From positions 1-58,897 of the forward strand of contig CALBIL010000017.1 of NCBI GenBank assembly GCA_937892945.1: a stretch of DNA of 58,897 nt, read 5' to 3'. This document shows positions 37,001 to 44,804 of this stretch, in pieces (the first letter of the stretch is position 1; each line of letters opens with the position of its first letter). Position numbers and translations under genes: made by a program. The notes below the pieces were generated by a model that had not been told where the DNA came from, ran no database searches, and worked only from the letters and a program-made list of their open reading frames with translations. The stretch comes from an uncultured euryarchaeote (GTDB lineage: Archaea > Thermoplasmatota > Poseidoniia > Poseidoniales > Poseidoniaceae).

Positions 37001-37215
37001 GAAACCTTCCAAACCAAGACTTCAGATGGACTCAACATCCTCAAAGGAGTGTAACCGACGTCGGCAAGAGATGTCCACATGTCTTGCGTCCAGACACCTT
37101 CTTCAAGAATCAATACGCGTTCTCCCCCAGAATTCTGCTCTGGAATCAACGACGGTCCAAGGCCTTGGGCTAAGGGCAACAACAACAACATCGTGACAAA
37201 CAAAGCGGGTCGCAT
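34066..37215 (-). CDS. Large secreted subtilisin-family (S8) protease with calcium-binding repeats and C-terminal anchor
   Basis: This 1049-residue protein has a signal peptide (ALFVTMLLLLPLAQG) and a pro-region to about residue 190. A subtilase domain follows with Asp in VADSGLD (about 208), His in RHGTHVAGT (about 270), oxyanion Asn in APGNNGG and Ser in SGTSMATPA (about 445). After a beta-rich region come thrombospondin type 3-like Asp-rich repeats (DGDGVSNSIDGC, DGDGIFDNVDMC and similar), which bind calcium. A C-terminal membrane helix (WGVMGIIAGFVLMYQL) then precedes a basic tail. It is probably a surface-tethered protease for extracellular protein. ATG 37215 directly precedes the signal peptide. 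Confidence 0.94.
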   Translation of the reverse strand: MRPALFVTMLLLLPLAQGLGPSLIPEQNSGGERVLILEEGVWTQDMWTSLADVGYTPLRMLSPSEVLVWKVSGAGIVQGVDDGEAPTVQFKGDVGRFTEYESFRFVFEPSLPPEAVHQLVTQFAHFGVAIESQPEQYSSVIPHVEVVEWHAGFSVLSSIDGLLWVEPVLQTSARNEQVGSLLQHGFTTGNPAWELGLNGGGVVVAVADSGLDADHACFRNATAAGELGAVGVNLSDGVGVPGFDHRKVLLLNHSIDSGDTSGHADYRHGTHVAGTLSCYNVYDMRSNALPQNGSSLSYASQLIFQDIVSDEGWVPPDVDALLVEAGLNGATLHSNSWGDATTAYTARTGDFDAWALEMPWSLAFIAPGNNGGQLLEPANGRNVVAVGASVKAESQDRWGASSIGPTEGGTNGIFALAIGSSVQSARADGVSDSYNDDLRSSSGTSMATPAATSAAAIIQQMVEQGWISGKENRTLRTVSELRPEWVGDEKNATNNLSLAAGFSPSGALLRALLSLATTPLPSDVRNGENGGMDVQNHYDGWGQLNLSELIDIGELETALHQGDVSPTDNLWIHDSFRLLDQNPQAWLQQRQGDSEALENLVGAPWNGSGAVGPFLKNGDVFVERFSLSNGSFDARLAWAAAPEPHLVDDLQLIVRLSDGRITVANEYQSDGDSTLYLSQMVDFSNNTSFPMTNETTLAVSLSEEDLDGIEWVEVEVRARYVSPGNQDNSVGIDGNRVGFALAVQGVLRDSTSWEDGDGDGVSNSIDGCLNENASGWDLNGDGCIDDSDEDTVPDNVDDCPNENSTAFDADSNGCIDDSDGDGIFDNVDMCFTVVVSTFWPVDAFGCRPVDSLPSIDFVLSPENGGEWYDTLLVQWSVVDSEGDAFDTGAEIRVLNSSSSGGSYPIASCMKQNVVNGTFSCTWYIPNNLPVWDIRGEDLQIEVHAQSRNLSPEGKNDIVLLRDDGTFTSNWNNPLLENSKEGSPSEEGVASQNLRIAGAFAWGVMGIIAGFVLMYQLSWNVRRKNDEEKVPPAFGNAVGYRAAEHLHESE

Positions 37216-37315
37216 GAATCGTGTTGAATCCTCAAACTTTGTCAATCTCGTGGTCAATTCTTACAGATAATGCGCGACGGCGCGTTTAAGTCGGGTTTGC
37301 GAGTCGCCCACTTCG

Positions 37316-37588
37316 ATGAAGGCCTATCGCGTAACAGGAGTCGCACCATTTGGTAGCATGCGTCAACAATTTTCTTTAGACTTGCCCGCTGCAGATGTTA
37401 ACGATGCAGAACACCGAACCTACTCCATCATGGGCTCTCGGCACAAGGCAAACCGCCGTTCCATCGACATTATTTCAGTCGAAGAAATCGACCCTCGTAT
37501 TTCCACAGAACCTCGTGTTACTGACCATTTCCGTGAAGAAATCGCAGCTGCTGGCGGACCAATCTCTTCTTCAGACGAAGAAGAGTGA
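37316..37588 (+). CDS. Large-subunit ribosomal protein LX (eL20/L18Ae family)
   Basis: This 90-residue ribosomal protein of the archaeal 50S subunit has the standard MKAYRVTG start and the GSRHKANRRSIDIISVEEI core of the LX/L18Ae family. The C terminus has an added acidic tail (SSSDEEE). It starts the conserved archaeal block LX - prefoldin alpha - ftsY, linking ribosome, nascent-chain folding and membrane targeting. The next gene starts 20 bases downstream on the same strand. The upstream 100 bases separate it from the divergent subtilase gene and should hold the promoter. Confidence 0.92.
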   Translation: MKAYRVTGVAPFGSMRQQFSLDLPAADVNDAEHRTYSIMGSRHKANRRSIDIISVEEIDPRISTEPRVTDHFREEIAAAGGPISSSDEEE

Positions 37589-37608
37589 TTCCCTCGCGGC
37601 CTTCTTGA

Positions 37609-38211
37609 ATGACAACCACCTCGGACTACGTGAGCCGCATGGTTGAACGAAGCGAGTTACAAAAAATGGCGCGTACTATCGACGCCCATCGCAAACAACT
37701 CGAAGACCTCCATGCTCGAATTGAACAAGTAACGGCCATTATTGACGAACACCAGGTCACTTCAGGAATTCTTCACCACCTCCAAGAGTCGAGTAAAACC
37801 GGCAAAACCGGCGCTCGTCTTTCAATCGGTTCGGGCGTGACCTTGAATTATATCCATGAAAGCAAAGAAGAAGGAACAGCTCTTGTCGATATAGGCAGTG
37901 GCGTTTTTGGCGAAAAGCCATGGTCAGAAGCATACACAATGACTGTTGAACGAAAAGAAGGCATAACCCTTCTTCATAAAGATCTCTCAAAACAAGCAAC
38001 AGGTTTAGAAGAAAAAATCACACTTTTGGCCCAAGAGTTCAATGCAGCAGCCGAGCAACTCCAACCCTCTCAACCAGTAACAACTCCTGTTTTTGAACCG
38101 ACCACATCGCCAAAATTGCCGACACCACCCTCTTCTTCTGAAGAGAAAGAAAACCGCCGACCACAGCGACGCGGTAGCCGGTTTGGAAATGAGTTAACAT
38201 TAGATGACTGA
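37609..38211 (+). CDS. pfdA: Prefoldin alpha subunit
   Basis: Prefoldin is the hexameric chaperone that passes unfolded chains to the thermosome. This 200-residue subunit has an N-terminal helix (about 15-60, LEDLHARIEQVTAIIDEHQ), a central beta hairpin pair (SIGSGVTLNYIHE, DIGSGVFGEKPWSEA) and a C-terminal helix (about 125-155). A Pro/Ser/Arg-rich tail of about 45 residues extends beyond the usual length (about 150). The order LX - pfdA - ftsY supports the call. The ATG at 37609 lies 20 bases after the LX stop; the stop is 8 bases before ftsY. Confidence 0.9.
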   Translation: MTTTSDYVSRMVERSELQKMARTIDAHRKQLEDLHARIEQVTAIIDEHQVTSGILHHLQESSKTGKTGARLSIGSGVTLNYIHESKEEGTALVDIGSGVFGEKPWSEAYTMTVERKEGITLLHKDLSKQATGLEEKITLLAQEFNAAAEQLQPSQPVTTPVFEPTTSPKLPTPPSSSEEKENRRPQRRGSRFGNELTLDD

Positions 38212-38219
38212 GGGATTGA

Positions 38220-39653
38220 ATGGGATTGTTTGATCGCTTCCGAAAACGGGTAACTGAAGTTGCCTCTGAAGTTGATACGGATGAACTTTCAGCCGACGCC
38301 GCATCCCAAGAAGCGCAAGAGGCATTGTCCGCAGCCGAAAAATCACACCCCGAACCCACACCACTCGTTCAAGAACCCCAAATCACTGAACCCACCGATG
38401 ACAACACCGATGAGGAGTGGGAAGACCTTGAAGCACTGGATGAGGCAGAACTCCCAGACACCTCTCATGACGAGTGGGATGACTTTGATGAAGAAGAGGA
38501 CATCACACTTCCAGCCGAATTATCTCGGAAAGAAAAGAAACGTCTTGATACAACTCGTCGCGCTGATGAAAAGCGAACGATCAAGAAAAACAAAGAAATG
38601 AAGAAACGGGGGGCAGTCGAAATCGCTCGACCGAAAGGCTCACATGTCGACCTTTCGATGATGAGAACGACAACTGGCCGCCAATTAGTCAGCGTCAAAT
38701 CGGCCCCAAAAGGGTCGATTAAAGAGGCTGAAATTGAAACCGAGGCAGGTACAAAAGTCAAAGTTGAACTCGGTGGAGGTGTTGTTTCTGAAGGTGGAAG
38801 AGTAATCAAAGCCGGCGGCGCTCTTGACAACCTTCTTGAAGAACTAGAATGGGTCCTTCTTGAATCAGATATTTCAAGCGATGCGGTGACAGCCGTAATC
38901 AAAGCACTACGCGTCAGCCTGCTCGGTTCCCGACTTCGTAAAGGCGCAGACCTCTCGAAAGTCCTCGAAGCCGCCCTCAAACGAGCCCTTCGCAATATTC
39001 TCTCCGCTGGATATTGGGACTTTGACGCAACGGTCAAATCATTCGTCGATGCTGGCGATACACCCGTTGTGATCATGCTTGTAGGTGTGAACGGAACAGG
39101 AAAAACAACAACAGCTGCGAAAATCGCACAACGTCTTCTCGACCAAAACCTCACTGTCGTCGCAGCAGCAGGTGACACGTTCCGTGCAGGTGCCATCCAA
39201 CAACTCGAATCGCATTGTGATAACCTCGGAATTCGATGCATATCCAGTCAACGGGGCGGGGATACAGCCGCAATTGCCCGTGATGCAATAGAGTCCGCCA
39301 AAGCCAAAAATATCGATGTTGTTCTTGTCGATACAGCAGGCCGAATGCAAAATAAAGTCAATCTCATGAATGAACTCAACAAGGTACGACGTGTTGCAAA
39401 TCCCCACCTCACCTTATTCGTAGGTGATTCACTCGCCGGAAATGATGCCGTTGAACAAGCACGAATGTTCCAAGAGATCATGAAGTTCGATGGAGCGGTT
39501 CTGACGAAAATCGATACCGATGCAAAAGGTGGCGCCGGCCTTTCTATTGCCTTTTCAACCGGCAGACCGATTGTTTTCGCTGGCGTTGGCCAAGGCTATC
39601 ATGACTTGAAGCAATTCGACCCTGACTGGCTTCTTGAGCAAATGTTCGATTGA
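38220..39653 (+). CDS. ftsY: Signal recognition particle receptor FtsY
   Basis: FtsY is the membrane-associated GTPase that receives SRP-ribosome complexes. The 477-residue protein has an acidic, low-complexity N-terminal region (about 1-115) as in many FtsY. An N domain follows, and then the G domain with GVNGTGKTTTAAKIA (G1), DTFRAGAIQQLE, VLVDTAGRMQ (G3) and VLTKIDTDAKGG (G4/G5). All GTPase motifs are intact. The gene follows pfdA by 8 bases in the conserved archaeal block. A DUF1844 gene follows 43 bases downstream. Confidence 0.97.
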   Translation: MGLFDRFRKRVTEVASEVDTDELSADAASQEAQEALSAAEKSHPEPTPLVQEPQITEPTDDNTDEEWEDLEALDEAELPDTSHDEWDDFDEEEDITLPAELSRKEKKRLDTTRRADEKRTIKKNKEMKKRGAVEIARPKGSHVDLSMMRTTTGRQLVSVKSAPKGSIKEAEIETEAGTKVKVELGGGVVSEGGRVIKAGGALDNLLEELEWVLLESDISSDAVTAVIKALRVSLLGSRLRKGADLSKVLEAALKRALRNILSAGYWDFDATVKSFVDAGDTPVVIMLVGVNGTGKTTTAAKIAQRLLDQNLTVVAAAGDTFRAGAIQQLESHCDNLGIRCISSQRGGDTAAIARDAIESAKAKNIDVVLVDTAGRMQNKVNLMNELNKVRRVANPHLTLFVGDSLAGNDAVEQARMFQEIMKFDGAVLTKIDTDAKGGAGLSIAFSTGRPIVFAGVGQGYHDLKQFDPDWLLEQMFD

Positions 39654-39696
39654 AGCGAAGCGATGAGGACTTAGACCCCAAACCCCTCCGAACATC

Positions 39697-40074
39697 ATGG
39701 CGGGTACCTTCAAAGACGAAGAGACGGAAGAGTTCTTCCAATTGATTCACATGTTTCAACGGTCGGCCATGCTGCATTTGGGACTTTTACCAGACCAAGA
39801 GGGGAACATGATGTTCAATCTCGGGGAAGCGAAAGCTGGAATTGATTTATTGAGAATGTTGCAAGGCAAAACCAAAGGAAATCTAAGCGACCAAGAAGAA
39901 CGAATGCTGAAAGGCATTGTGAGTGAGTTGCAGTTTCAATTTCTCAAAGCACCAGCACGCCGCCGTGAAGCAGAGAGTGATGCCGCACAATCCGAAACAA
40001 TACGCGAAGCATTCACGAATCCTCAAAACGGACCCGTCGAGGACCTCAGTAGTATCGAAGACAGCGAAGAATGA
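39697..40074 (+). CDS. DUF1844-family small protein
   Basis: This 125-residue helical protein has FFQLIHMFQRSAMLHLGLL near residue 14, then NLGEAKAGIDLLRMLQGKTKGNL and EERMLKGIVSELQFQFL. This is the pattern of the DUF1844 family, widespread in bacteria and of unknown function. No catalytic residues are apparent; the C terminus is acidic and probably disordered. It follows ftsY on the same strand and precedes the pseudo-receiver gene by 54 bases. The association with ftsY may mean a role near the membrane, but that is only context. Confidence 0.8.
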   Translation: MAGTFKDEETEEFFQLIHMFQRSAMLHLGLLPDQEGNMMFNLGEAKAGIDLLRMLQGKTKGNLSDQEERMLKGIVSELQFQFLKAPARRREAESDAAQSETIREAFTNPQNGPVEDLSSIEDSEE

Positions 40075-40128
40075 CCTTTTTTGTGCGATTATTTGATGTG
40101 TAATGGCGATATCAGAGAGTTGATTCAC

Positions 40129-40803
40129 ATGGCTTACGTCACACCGACTGCCGAAGAAACCGCACCAACGGTACTCATTGTGGATAACAATGCAATGTCG
40201 TTGCTGCGACTACGAGAAATATTCAAAATCCGTGAATTCAACATCGAAGTCTGTGAAGATGGCGATCAAGCGGTTGACGAATATATTCGAATCGACCCCG
40301 AATTAGTTGTTCTTGCCTTGGACATCCCTTCCCTTGACGGGCATCTTGCCGCTTTAGAGATGCGAGAACACGGTGGAGAAAGCCGTATTGTCTTTGTCGC
40401 ATCTCGTAGACACGCACAATTGGCGGAAGACGCAACCTATTCCGCTGGTGCTGTTGCATGGCTTGAAAAGCCCATTTCTTCCACGCTGGTAGCAGAACGC
40501 TGGGAACAAATCCTTGGCCCCATCCCTGATGCACCCGGACTTGAAGACCTCGACCAACTCTATCCAGAAGACCGAATTAAACCACAGGCAGACGAAGGCC
40601 TCATGCCTCTTCCACCTTTGCCTGGAATGCCAGCCTTACCATTACTGGGGCTGCCAATAAACCCACTTCCGGATTTGGAAACAGTACTTCTTGCTGAAAA
40701 ACCCATCAAACCGAAACGGAGAATATTCAAACTGTTGATTCTCTTGACTTTAGCAGGAGTAGGGGCTTTGGTATACGCGAGTCAAAGTGGACTTTTGGAT
40801 TAA
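40129..40803 (+). CDS. Degenerate response-regulator receiver domain with C-terminal membrane anchor
   Basis: The first 125 residues fold as a CheY-like receiver (TVLIVDNNAMSLLRLREIF, ELVVLALDIPSLDGHLAALEMR, VAWLEKPIS). Aligning on the conserved ...PxxDG loop puts Ala where the phosphorylated Asp normally sits (VLAL rather than VLLD), and the acidic pair is DN rather than DD. The conserved Lys remains. It is therefore probably a pseudo-receiver that cannot be phosphorylated in the usual way. A Pro-rich linker (LPPLPGMPALPLLGLP) leads to a membrane helix at about 197-216. ATG 40129 is the best start. No histidine kinase is nearby. Confidence 0.8.
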   Translation: MAYVTPTAEETAPTVLIVDNNAMSLLRLREIFKIREFNIEVCEDGDQAVDEYIRIDPELVVLALDIPSLDGHLAALEMREHGGESRIVFVASRRHAQLAEDATYSAGAVAWLEKPISSTLVAERWEQILGPIPDAPGLEDLDQLYPEDRIKPQADEGLMPLPPLPGMPALPLLGLPINPLPDLETVLLAEKPIKPKRRIFKLLILLTLAGVGALVYASQSGLLD

Positions 40804-41090
40804 TCCAGAGATCTTACATCTTGCCAAATCGACTCTTGGTGTACATGTGCTTGTTGTTCAAGTTGAGTCTGCATGGGCGCAATTACCACGTGGGCGTTTG
40901 GAACAACGCTTGTACCCAGGGGTAAACCCGTCATTTGAGTCACAATAAACCCGTCATCTTCAAGTAATGATGCATCATTTTGTGCGAGTCTGAAATCGAG
41001 CGAAGCAGCCTTTTTACCGGCACTCCAAAGCATCCATAGTGGCACTCCAAACAATCCCACAGCCAAAAACCACAGGAATGTCTCAATCAT
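40800..41090 (-). CDS. Small membrane-anchored protein, unknown
   Basis: This 96-residue protein has one N-terminal membrane helix (ETFLWFLAVGLFGVPLWMLW, about 3-22), followed by a soluble part with no recognised motif. It overlaps the 3' end of the convergent pseudo-receiver gene by four bases and lies 9 bases downstream of pyrF on the same strand, so it is probably cotranscribed with pyrF. No function can be assigned. Confidence 0.6.
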   Translation of the reverse strand: MIETFLWFLAVGLFGVPLWMLWSAGKKAASLDFRLAQNDASLLEDDGFIVTQMTGLPLGTSVVPNAHVVIAPMQTQLEQQAHVHQESIWQDVRSLD

Positions 41091-41099
41091 TGTCCATAC

Positions 41100-41903
41100 C
41101 TACTTTTGTTCCCGTTCAAGCAGAGCATTCCACGACGCTTCGGCGTACGCTTTTGCTTGTTGTGCTGGGTTTGATGACTTGTGAATTCCAGAACCTACAA
41201 TGATACAATCTGAGCCTGCGAGTACCGCTTCGCGTGGATCGCCGTACCGCTGACCCATTTCCCCATCACCAACCGCAAGATTAACTCCCGGTGTCCAAAT
41301 AAGCTTTCCATCACCAACTGCTTGGCGCAATACTGTCAAATCACCCGGCCGAGAACCGTTGCCAATAAACCCGAAAACCCCAGGATGAGATTTACCTAAC
41401 GCGACGACTTTTGCCGTATAGTCTGGGTCGAGTAAATTGCCTCTACTCGACATTTGAGCTAAGAGAAGCACGCCGCCTTCTCTCTCAACATCATTCCACC
41501 CTGCTTGTAAACCATCGACGATGTCGGGCCCAGAAATCAGGTGTGCTGTAACTAAATCCGCCCAAGAACGAATGTCGTAAATCCCCGACATTTGTTTACG
41601 ACTGATGCCGCCGATGTCTGCAAACTTCCGGTCTTCAAAAATCAATAAATCCGCTGAAGAAGCCTTGTTACAAAACGCAGACCACGCTTCTGGAGTCCAA
41701 TCATCGACTAAGTCCACATGAGTTTTGAGTGCTGCAAGGTAGGGCCCCACTTCATCGATTAACTGATTCAGTTCGGCCATTGTAGAGCGGTCAGCAGCCA
41801 GACAAACCAAGCTTTGTTTTCGGCAAGCCACCTCCATATAGGTGCGTGCCATTGGAAGTGAGTTTTCACTCCAACGACGACCCCATGACTTGTTCGCCTG
41901 CAT
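41100..41903 (-). CDS. pyrF: Orotidine 5'-phosphate decarboxylase, eukaryote-like
   Basis: This enzyme makes UMP from OMP, the last step of pyrimidine synthesis. The 267-residue protein has KTHVDLVDDW (substrate-binding Lys and Asp) and the catalytic cluster IFEDRKFADIGG (D-x-K-x-x-x-D), with QMSSRGNL and TPGVNLAVGDGEMGQRY further on. The EDRKFADIG form and the N-terminal RKQSLVCLAADRS resemble the eukaryotic/UMPS-type enzyme more than the short archaeal or bacterial ones. ATG 41903 gives the normal N-terminal extension. The small membrane protein follows 9 bases downstream; the SDR gene lies 24 bases upstream. Confidence 0.95.
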   Translation of the reverse strand: MQANKSWGRRWSENSLPMARTYMEVACRKQSLVCLAADRSTMAELNQLIDEVGPYLAALKTHVDLVDDWTPEAWSAFCNKASSADLLIFEDRKFADIGGISRKQMSGIYDIRSWADLVTAHLISGPDIVDGLQAGWNDVEREGGVLLLAQMSSRGNLLDPDYTAKVVALGKSHPGVFGFIGNGSRPGDLTVLRQAVGDGKLIWTPGVNLAVGDGEMGQRYGDPREAVLAGSDCIIVGSGIHKSSNPAQQAKAYAEASWNALLEREQK

Positions 41904-41927
41904 GGTTGTCCCAAAGCGTCACGCCAC

Positions 41928-42941
41928 TCATACCTTACGGCTTAAGTCGAACAAAGACTCGACAGAATCTGTGAGAGTTTTCTCTGTAGAACGAAGTACA
42001 ATTCCCAACTCTTCTTCCATTGCTTCAATGTCATAACCCACATGTCTGCCGAGTGATGAGCGAACTTGATGAACGGTGAGTTTTGGATGGAAGGCAGCCA
42101 TTACAATAGCCAAAGGCGATGGAAGGCGGAATGTAGCCCATTTCTTCTCAGGCACCCATTGGCGTAAACTGCGCCCAATATCGCGCATCCACATTCCTTC
42201 TTTGTGCAAGATATACCGGCCACCGTCTTTACCACCCTCAATGGCCGCAACATGCGCTTCTGCTACGTCTCGTACATCAACAAAATTCAGATGGGTGTGG
42301 AGTACAAACGGTAGCCGCCCAGTAAAATGTTTGAGATACGCCATCGACCCTTGCGTATGGCGTTTTTGAAACACTGGACCAAACACAATCGATGGATGTA
42401 TTGTCACGAGCCGTAAAGGGGGGCCGTCGCACCGTTGGGCAACAAAATTCCGAATTACTTTTTCCGCTTCGGCCTTTGCCAAACCATAGGGGTTCGACTC
42501 CAGCGAGGCATCGTCGCACCAATCTGAAGGAGTGAATATTTGCCCGTTTTTACTCTGTGTTCTTCGTATTGCAGCCACAGATGAAGTGTGAACAATGGAT
42601 TGGACACATCCAGCTTTTTGTATTGCATTGCAGAGGTTTTCGGTCCCAAGAACAGAAGGATCAACAACATCGCGTTGAGCATCCCTCACCCCGACCATCA
42701 ATGCAGCAGCACAATGAATCACAATCTCGCATCCTTTTACCGCAGCATCGACATCTTCAGTATTGAACAAATCCATTTGTAGAATTTCAAGCGTTGCATC
42801 TTTGTGTTTTGGAAATGATTCAAGAAATTTTGCATGTTCAGGATTTCGAGCAGTTGCTCGCACATTGTAGCCTTTTTCTAACAAGAGGTGAACCACATGT
42901 GACCCGATAAAGCCTGCAGCACCAGTTACGAGAACGCCCAT
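41928..42941 (-). CDS. NAD(P)-dependent epimerase/reductase of the extended SDR family
   Basis: This 337-residue protein has the nucleotide-binding motif TGAAGFIGSH at residues about 6-15, the catalytic YGLAK (Tyr/Lys) and upstream Ser in HTSSVAAI. The NxxD-type and HCAAALM elements also fit extended short-chain dehydrogenases. It most resembles dihydroflavonol 4-reductase-like or 3-beta-HSD-like proteins, which reduce ketones or epimerise sugars; the substrate is unknown. ATG 42941 is directly before the Rossmann fold. It is divergent from the CocE-like lipoprotein gene and precedes pyrF on the minus strand. Confidence 0.9.
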   Translation of the reverse strand: MGVLVTGAAGFIGSHVVHLLLEKGYNVRATARNPEHAKFLESFPKHKDATLEILQMDLFNTEDVDAAVKGCEIVIHCAAALMVGVRDAQRDVVDPSVLGTENLCNAIQKAGCVQSIVHTSSVAAIRRTQSKNGQIFTPSDWCDDASLESNPYGLAKAEAEKVIRNFVAQRCDGPPLRLVTIHPSIVFGPVFQKRHTQGSMAYLKHFTGRLPFVLHTHLNFVDVRDVAEAHVAAIEGGKDGGRYILHKEGMWMRDIGRSLRQWVPEKKWATFRLPSPLAIVMAAFHPKLTVHQVRSSLGRHVGYDIEAMEEELGIVLRSTEKTLTDSVESLFDLSRKV

Positions 42942-43022
42942 GTCGAAGCGAAGAGTTACGCCTTCTTGATGTATCGTTCCCAGAACATCACATTGATGCC
43001 ACCCCGCTTCATGCATCAACCA

Positions 43023-44804
43023 ATGCGTATCGCCGTCTTCCTTTCGATGTTGATTTTCCTCGGCCCACTTTCGGGTTGCTTTGGGGCAGAATCTTCTCAA
43101 TCAGAAGAAGATGAATCGATGCAATACCCTACGGAATGGGAGCGCCATACGCTTGATTGGAATTGGACAGATAGTTACTCCTATGTGTTACAACCTGGCC
43201 CATATACGGCTCTCGAAGTCCAAGAAGCTACGTTTGAGGTTGACACATCAGAGGTATGGGAAACAGGGCCCGCTACAGCCAATGTACACTTGTCATATTG
43301 GTTACCTTCGAACACAGAAATAGGCGAAACAGTCCCTGTCATCGCAGTCGTTAGTCCTTATTTTTCGTTTGGCCAACCCGGGGACGAATCCGGAGCAACC
43401 AACGTCGTTGGCGGCGGCCGCGGCGAATTTATTTACGATAATTACATTCCACACGGCTATGCATTTGCTCAAGTATCTGTATTCGGAACTGAAGAATCTT
43501 CAGGATGTTTCGATTATCGCGGAGAAGGAGAAGGCTGGGGCATTCATCAAGCGGTTGAATGGCTCGGTACACAAAACTGGTCCAATGGAAAAGTAGGACT
43601 GTATGGAAAATCATACGAGGGCGCAACACAGTGGGAGGCAGCCGTCCATGGCAGCGAACACCTTGCAACCATCGTTCCAATTTCAGGCACAACTGGACTC
43701 CACCCACTTCTCTACAAGAATGGAAGTGCAGAGGCTCGTAGCCAAGTGATGCACATGAATTATTTTGGCAGTACTGTTGATTATAACGGCGAAGATCTGG
43801 ACAACATTTGCCCTGATATAATCGAAGGCCTCTTTGCAGGCCCAGTGACGTACGGCATGGGTGAATTGGACCCTTATATGGCGAACTATTACGAAGAAAG
43901 AGAACATATTTCAAAGGCACTTACCAACTATAACGGCAGTGTTTACTGGGTTCAAGGAATGCAGGATTGGAACGTTGACCCGCACCAAGTTTTCCCGTGG
44001 TACCAGATGTTTATCGATGCAGGTTTTGATGTTCGAGGCATGCTTGGCCAATGGGAGCACAACTATCCAGACCAATGGTCAAAGCATAATGCGCAAGAAA
44101 GCGGATACGGCGGCGAAGCGATTGAAAACATGACGCGGTGGGATTGGGGCCAAGATTTGTTTGAATGGTTCGAGTATTACTTGAAAGGAATCGGAGAGAA
44201 GCCAGAACTCCATGCTCAAATTCAACGCAACGACGGGCAATGGCGAATCGAAGATACTTGGCCGCCGCTTGACCGAATCTCAACCGAAGTACCACTCGAT
44301 ACCTGCGTTCAAACCGGAACTCGAGTGCAAGGAGTTTCTGGCTCTGGCGGAAGCGTGAGTGGCGTAGTGATTGAATGCGACGCACTCAGCAGTGACGTCG
44401 ACATCCACATTTCTGGACTCACAACACTTCACCTCGAAGTACAAGCTGCTATGGATGGAGGACAAATCTTTGTCGAGATTCAAGATGCAGAAACCAACCT
44501 CCGTATCGGCCATGCAACCATGGACATTCGCTACCATCAAGGTGGTAGTGACCCGACCACTGTGTTACCCGGTCAAAGCCTCACGATGCTCATGGAATTC
44601 CAAGCCATTGATGCTCTCTTGCCTGCAGGACATGGAATTCGCCTTGTACTGACAGAAACAGGAGAAGACTACCTTGCTCCTGCTTGTGGAGTCTTGTGCC
44701 CAATTACAGTGAACGGAGGCATCCTTTCCGTGCCACACATCGATCGTGATGGAAGCAATGTTTTGATTACTCCACAAGGCGAAGATGCTGCCAATAATCA
44801 GTAA
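43023..44804 (+). CDS. CocE/X-Pro dipeptidyl-peptidase-type hydrolase, lipoprotein
   Basis: This 593-residue secreted lipoprotein (lipobox LSGCF, cysteine about 19) has an alpha/beta hydrolase of the CocE/NonD family with the nucleophile in GKSYEG (G-x-S-x-G, about 202) and the His in GQWEHN. A C-terminal jelly-roll domain (about 440-590, VVIECDALSSD) is typical of X-Pro dipeptidyl-peptidases and related esterases. It probably cleaves proline-containing dipeptides or esters outside the cell. ATG 43023 precedes the signal peptide; in-frame ATGs at 43011, 42996 and 42966 are alternatives. The end overlaps the convergent HTH-CBS gene by 7 bases. Confidence 0.9.
   Translation: MRIAVFLSMLIFLGPLSGCFGAESSQSEEDESMQYPTEWERHTLDWNWTDSYSYVLQPGPYTALEVQEATFEVDTSEVWETGPATANVHLSYWLPSNTEIGETVPVIAVVSPYFSFGQPGDESGATNVVGGGRGEFIYDNYIPHGYAFAQVSVFGTEESSGCFDYRGEGEGWGIHQAVEWLGTQNWSNGKVGLYGKSYEGATQWEAAVHGSEHLATIVPISGTTGLHPLLYKNGSAEARSQVMHMNYFGSTVDYNGEDLDNICPDIIEGLFAGPVTYGMGELDPYMANYYEEREHISKALTNYNGSVYWVQGMQDWNVDPHQVFPWYQMFIDAGFDVRGMLGQWEHNYPDQWSKHNAQESGYGGEAIENMTRWDWGQDLFEWFEYYLKGIGEKPELHAQIQRNDGQWRIEDTWPPLDRISTEVPLDTCVQTGTRVQGVSGSGGSVSGVVIECDALSSDVDIHISGLTTLHLEVQAAMDGGQIFVEIQDAETNLRIGHATMDIRYHQGGSDPTTVLPGQSLTMLMEFQAIDALLPAGHGIRLVLTETGEDYLAPACGVLCPITVNGGILSVPHIDRDGSNVLITPQGEDAANNQ

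Noticed and set aside
38465-39241. 258-codon open frame on the minus strand
   Set aside because: It lies entirely inside ftsY, is rich in Ser/Arg as expected of an antisense shadow, and ftsY has every GTPase motif intact on the other strand.
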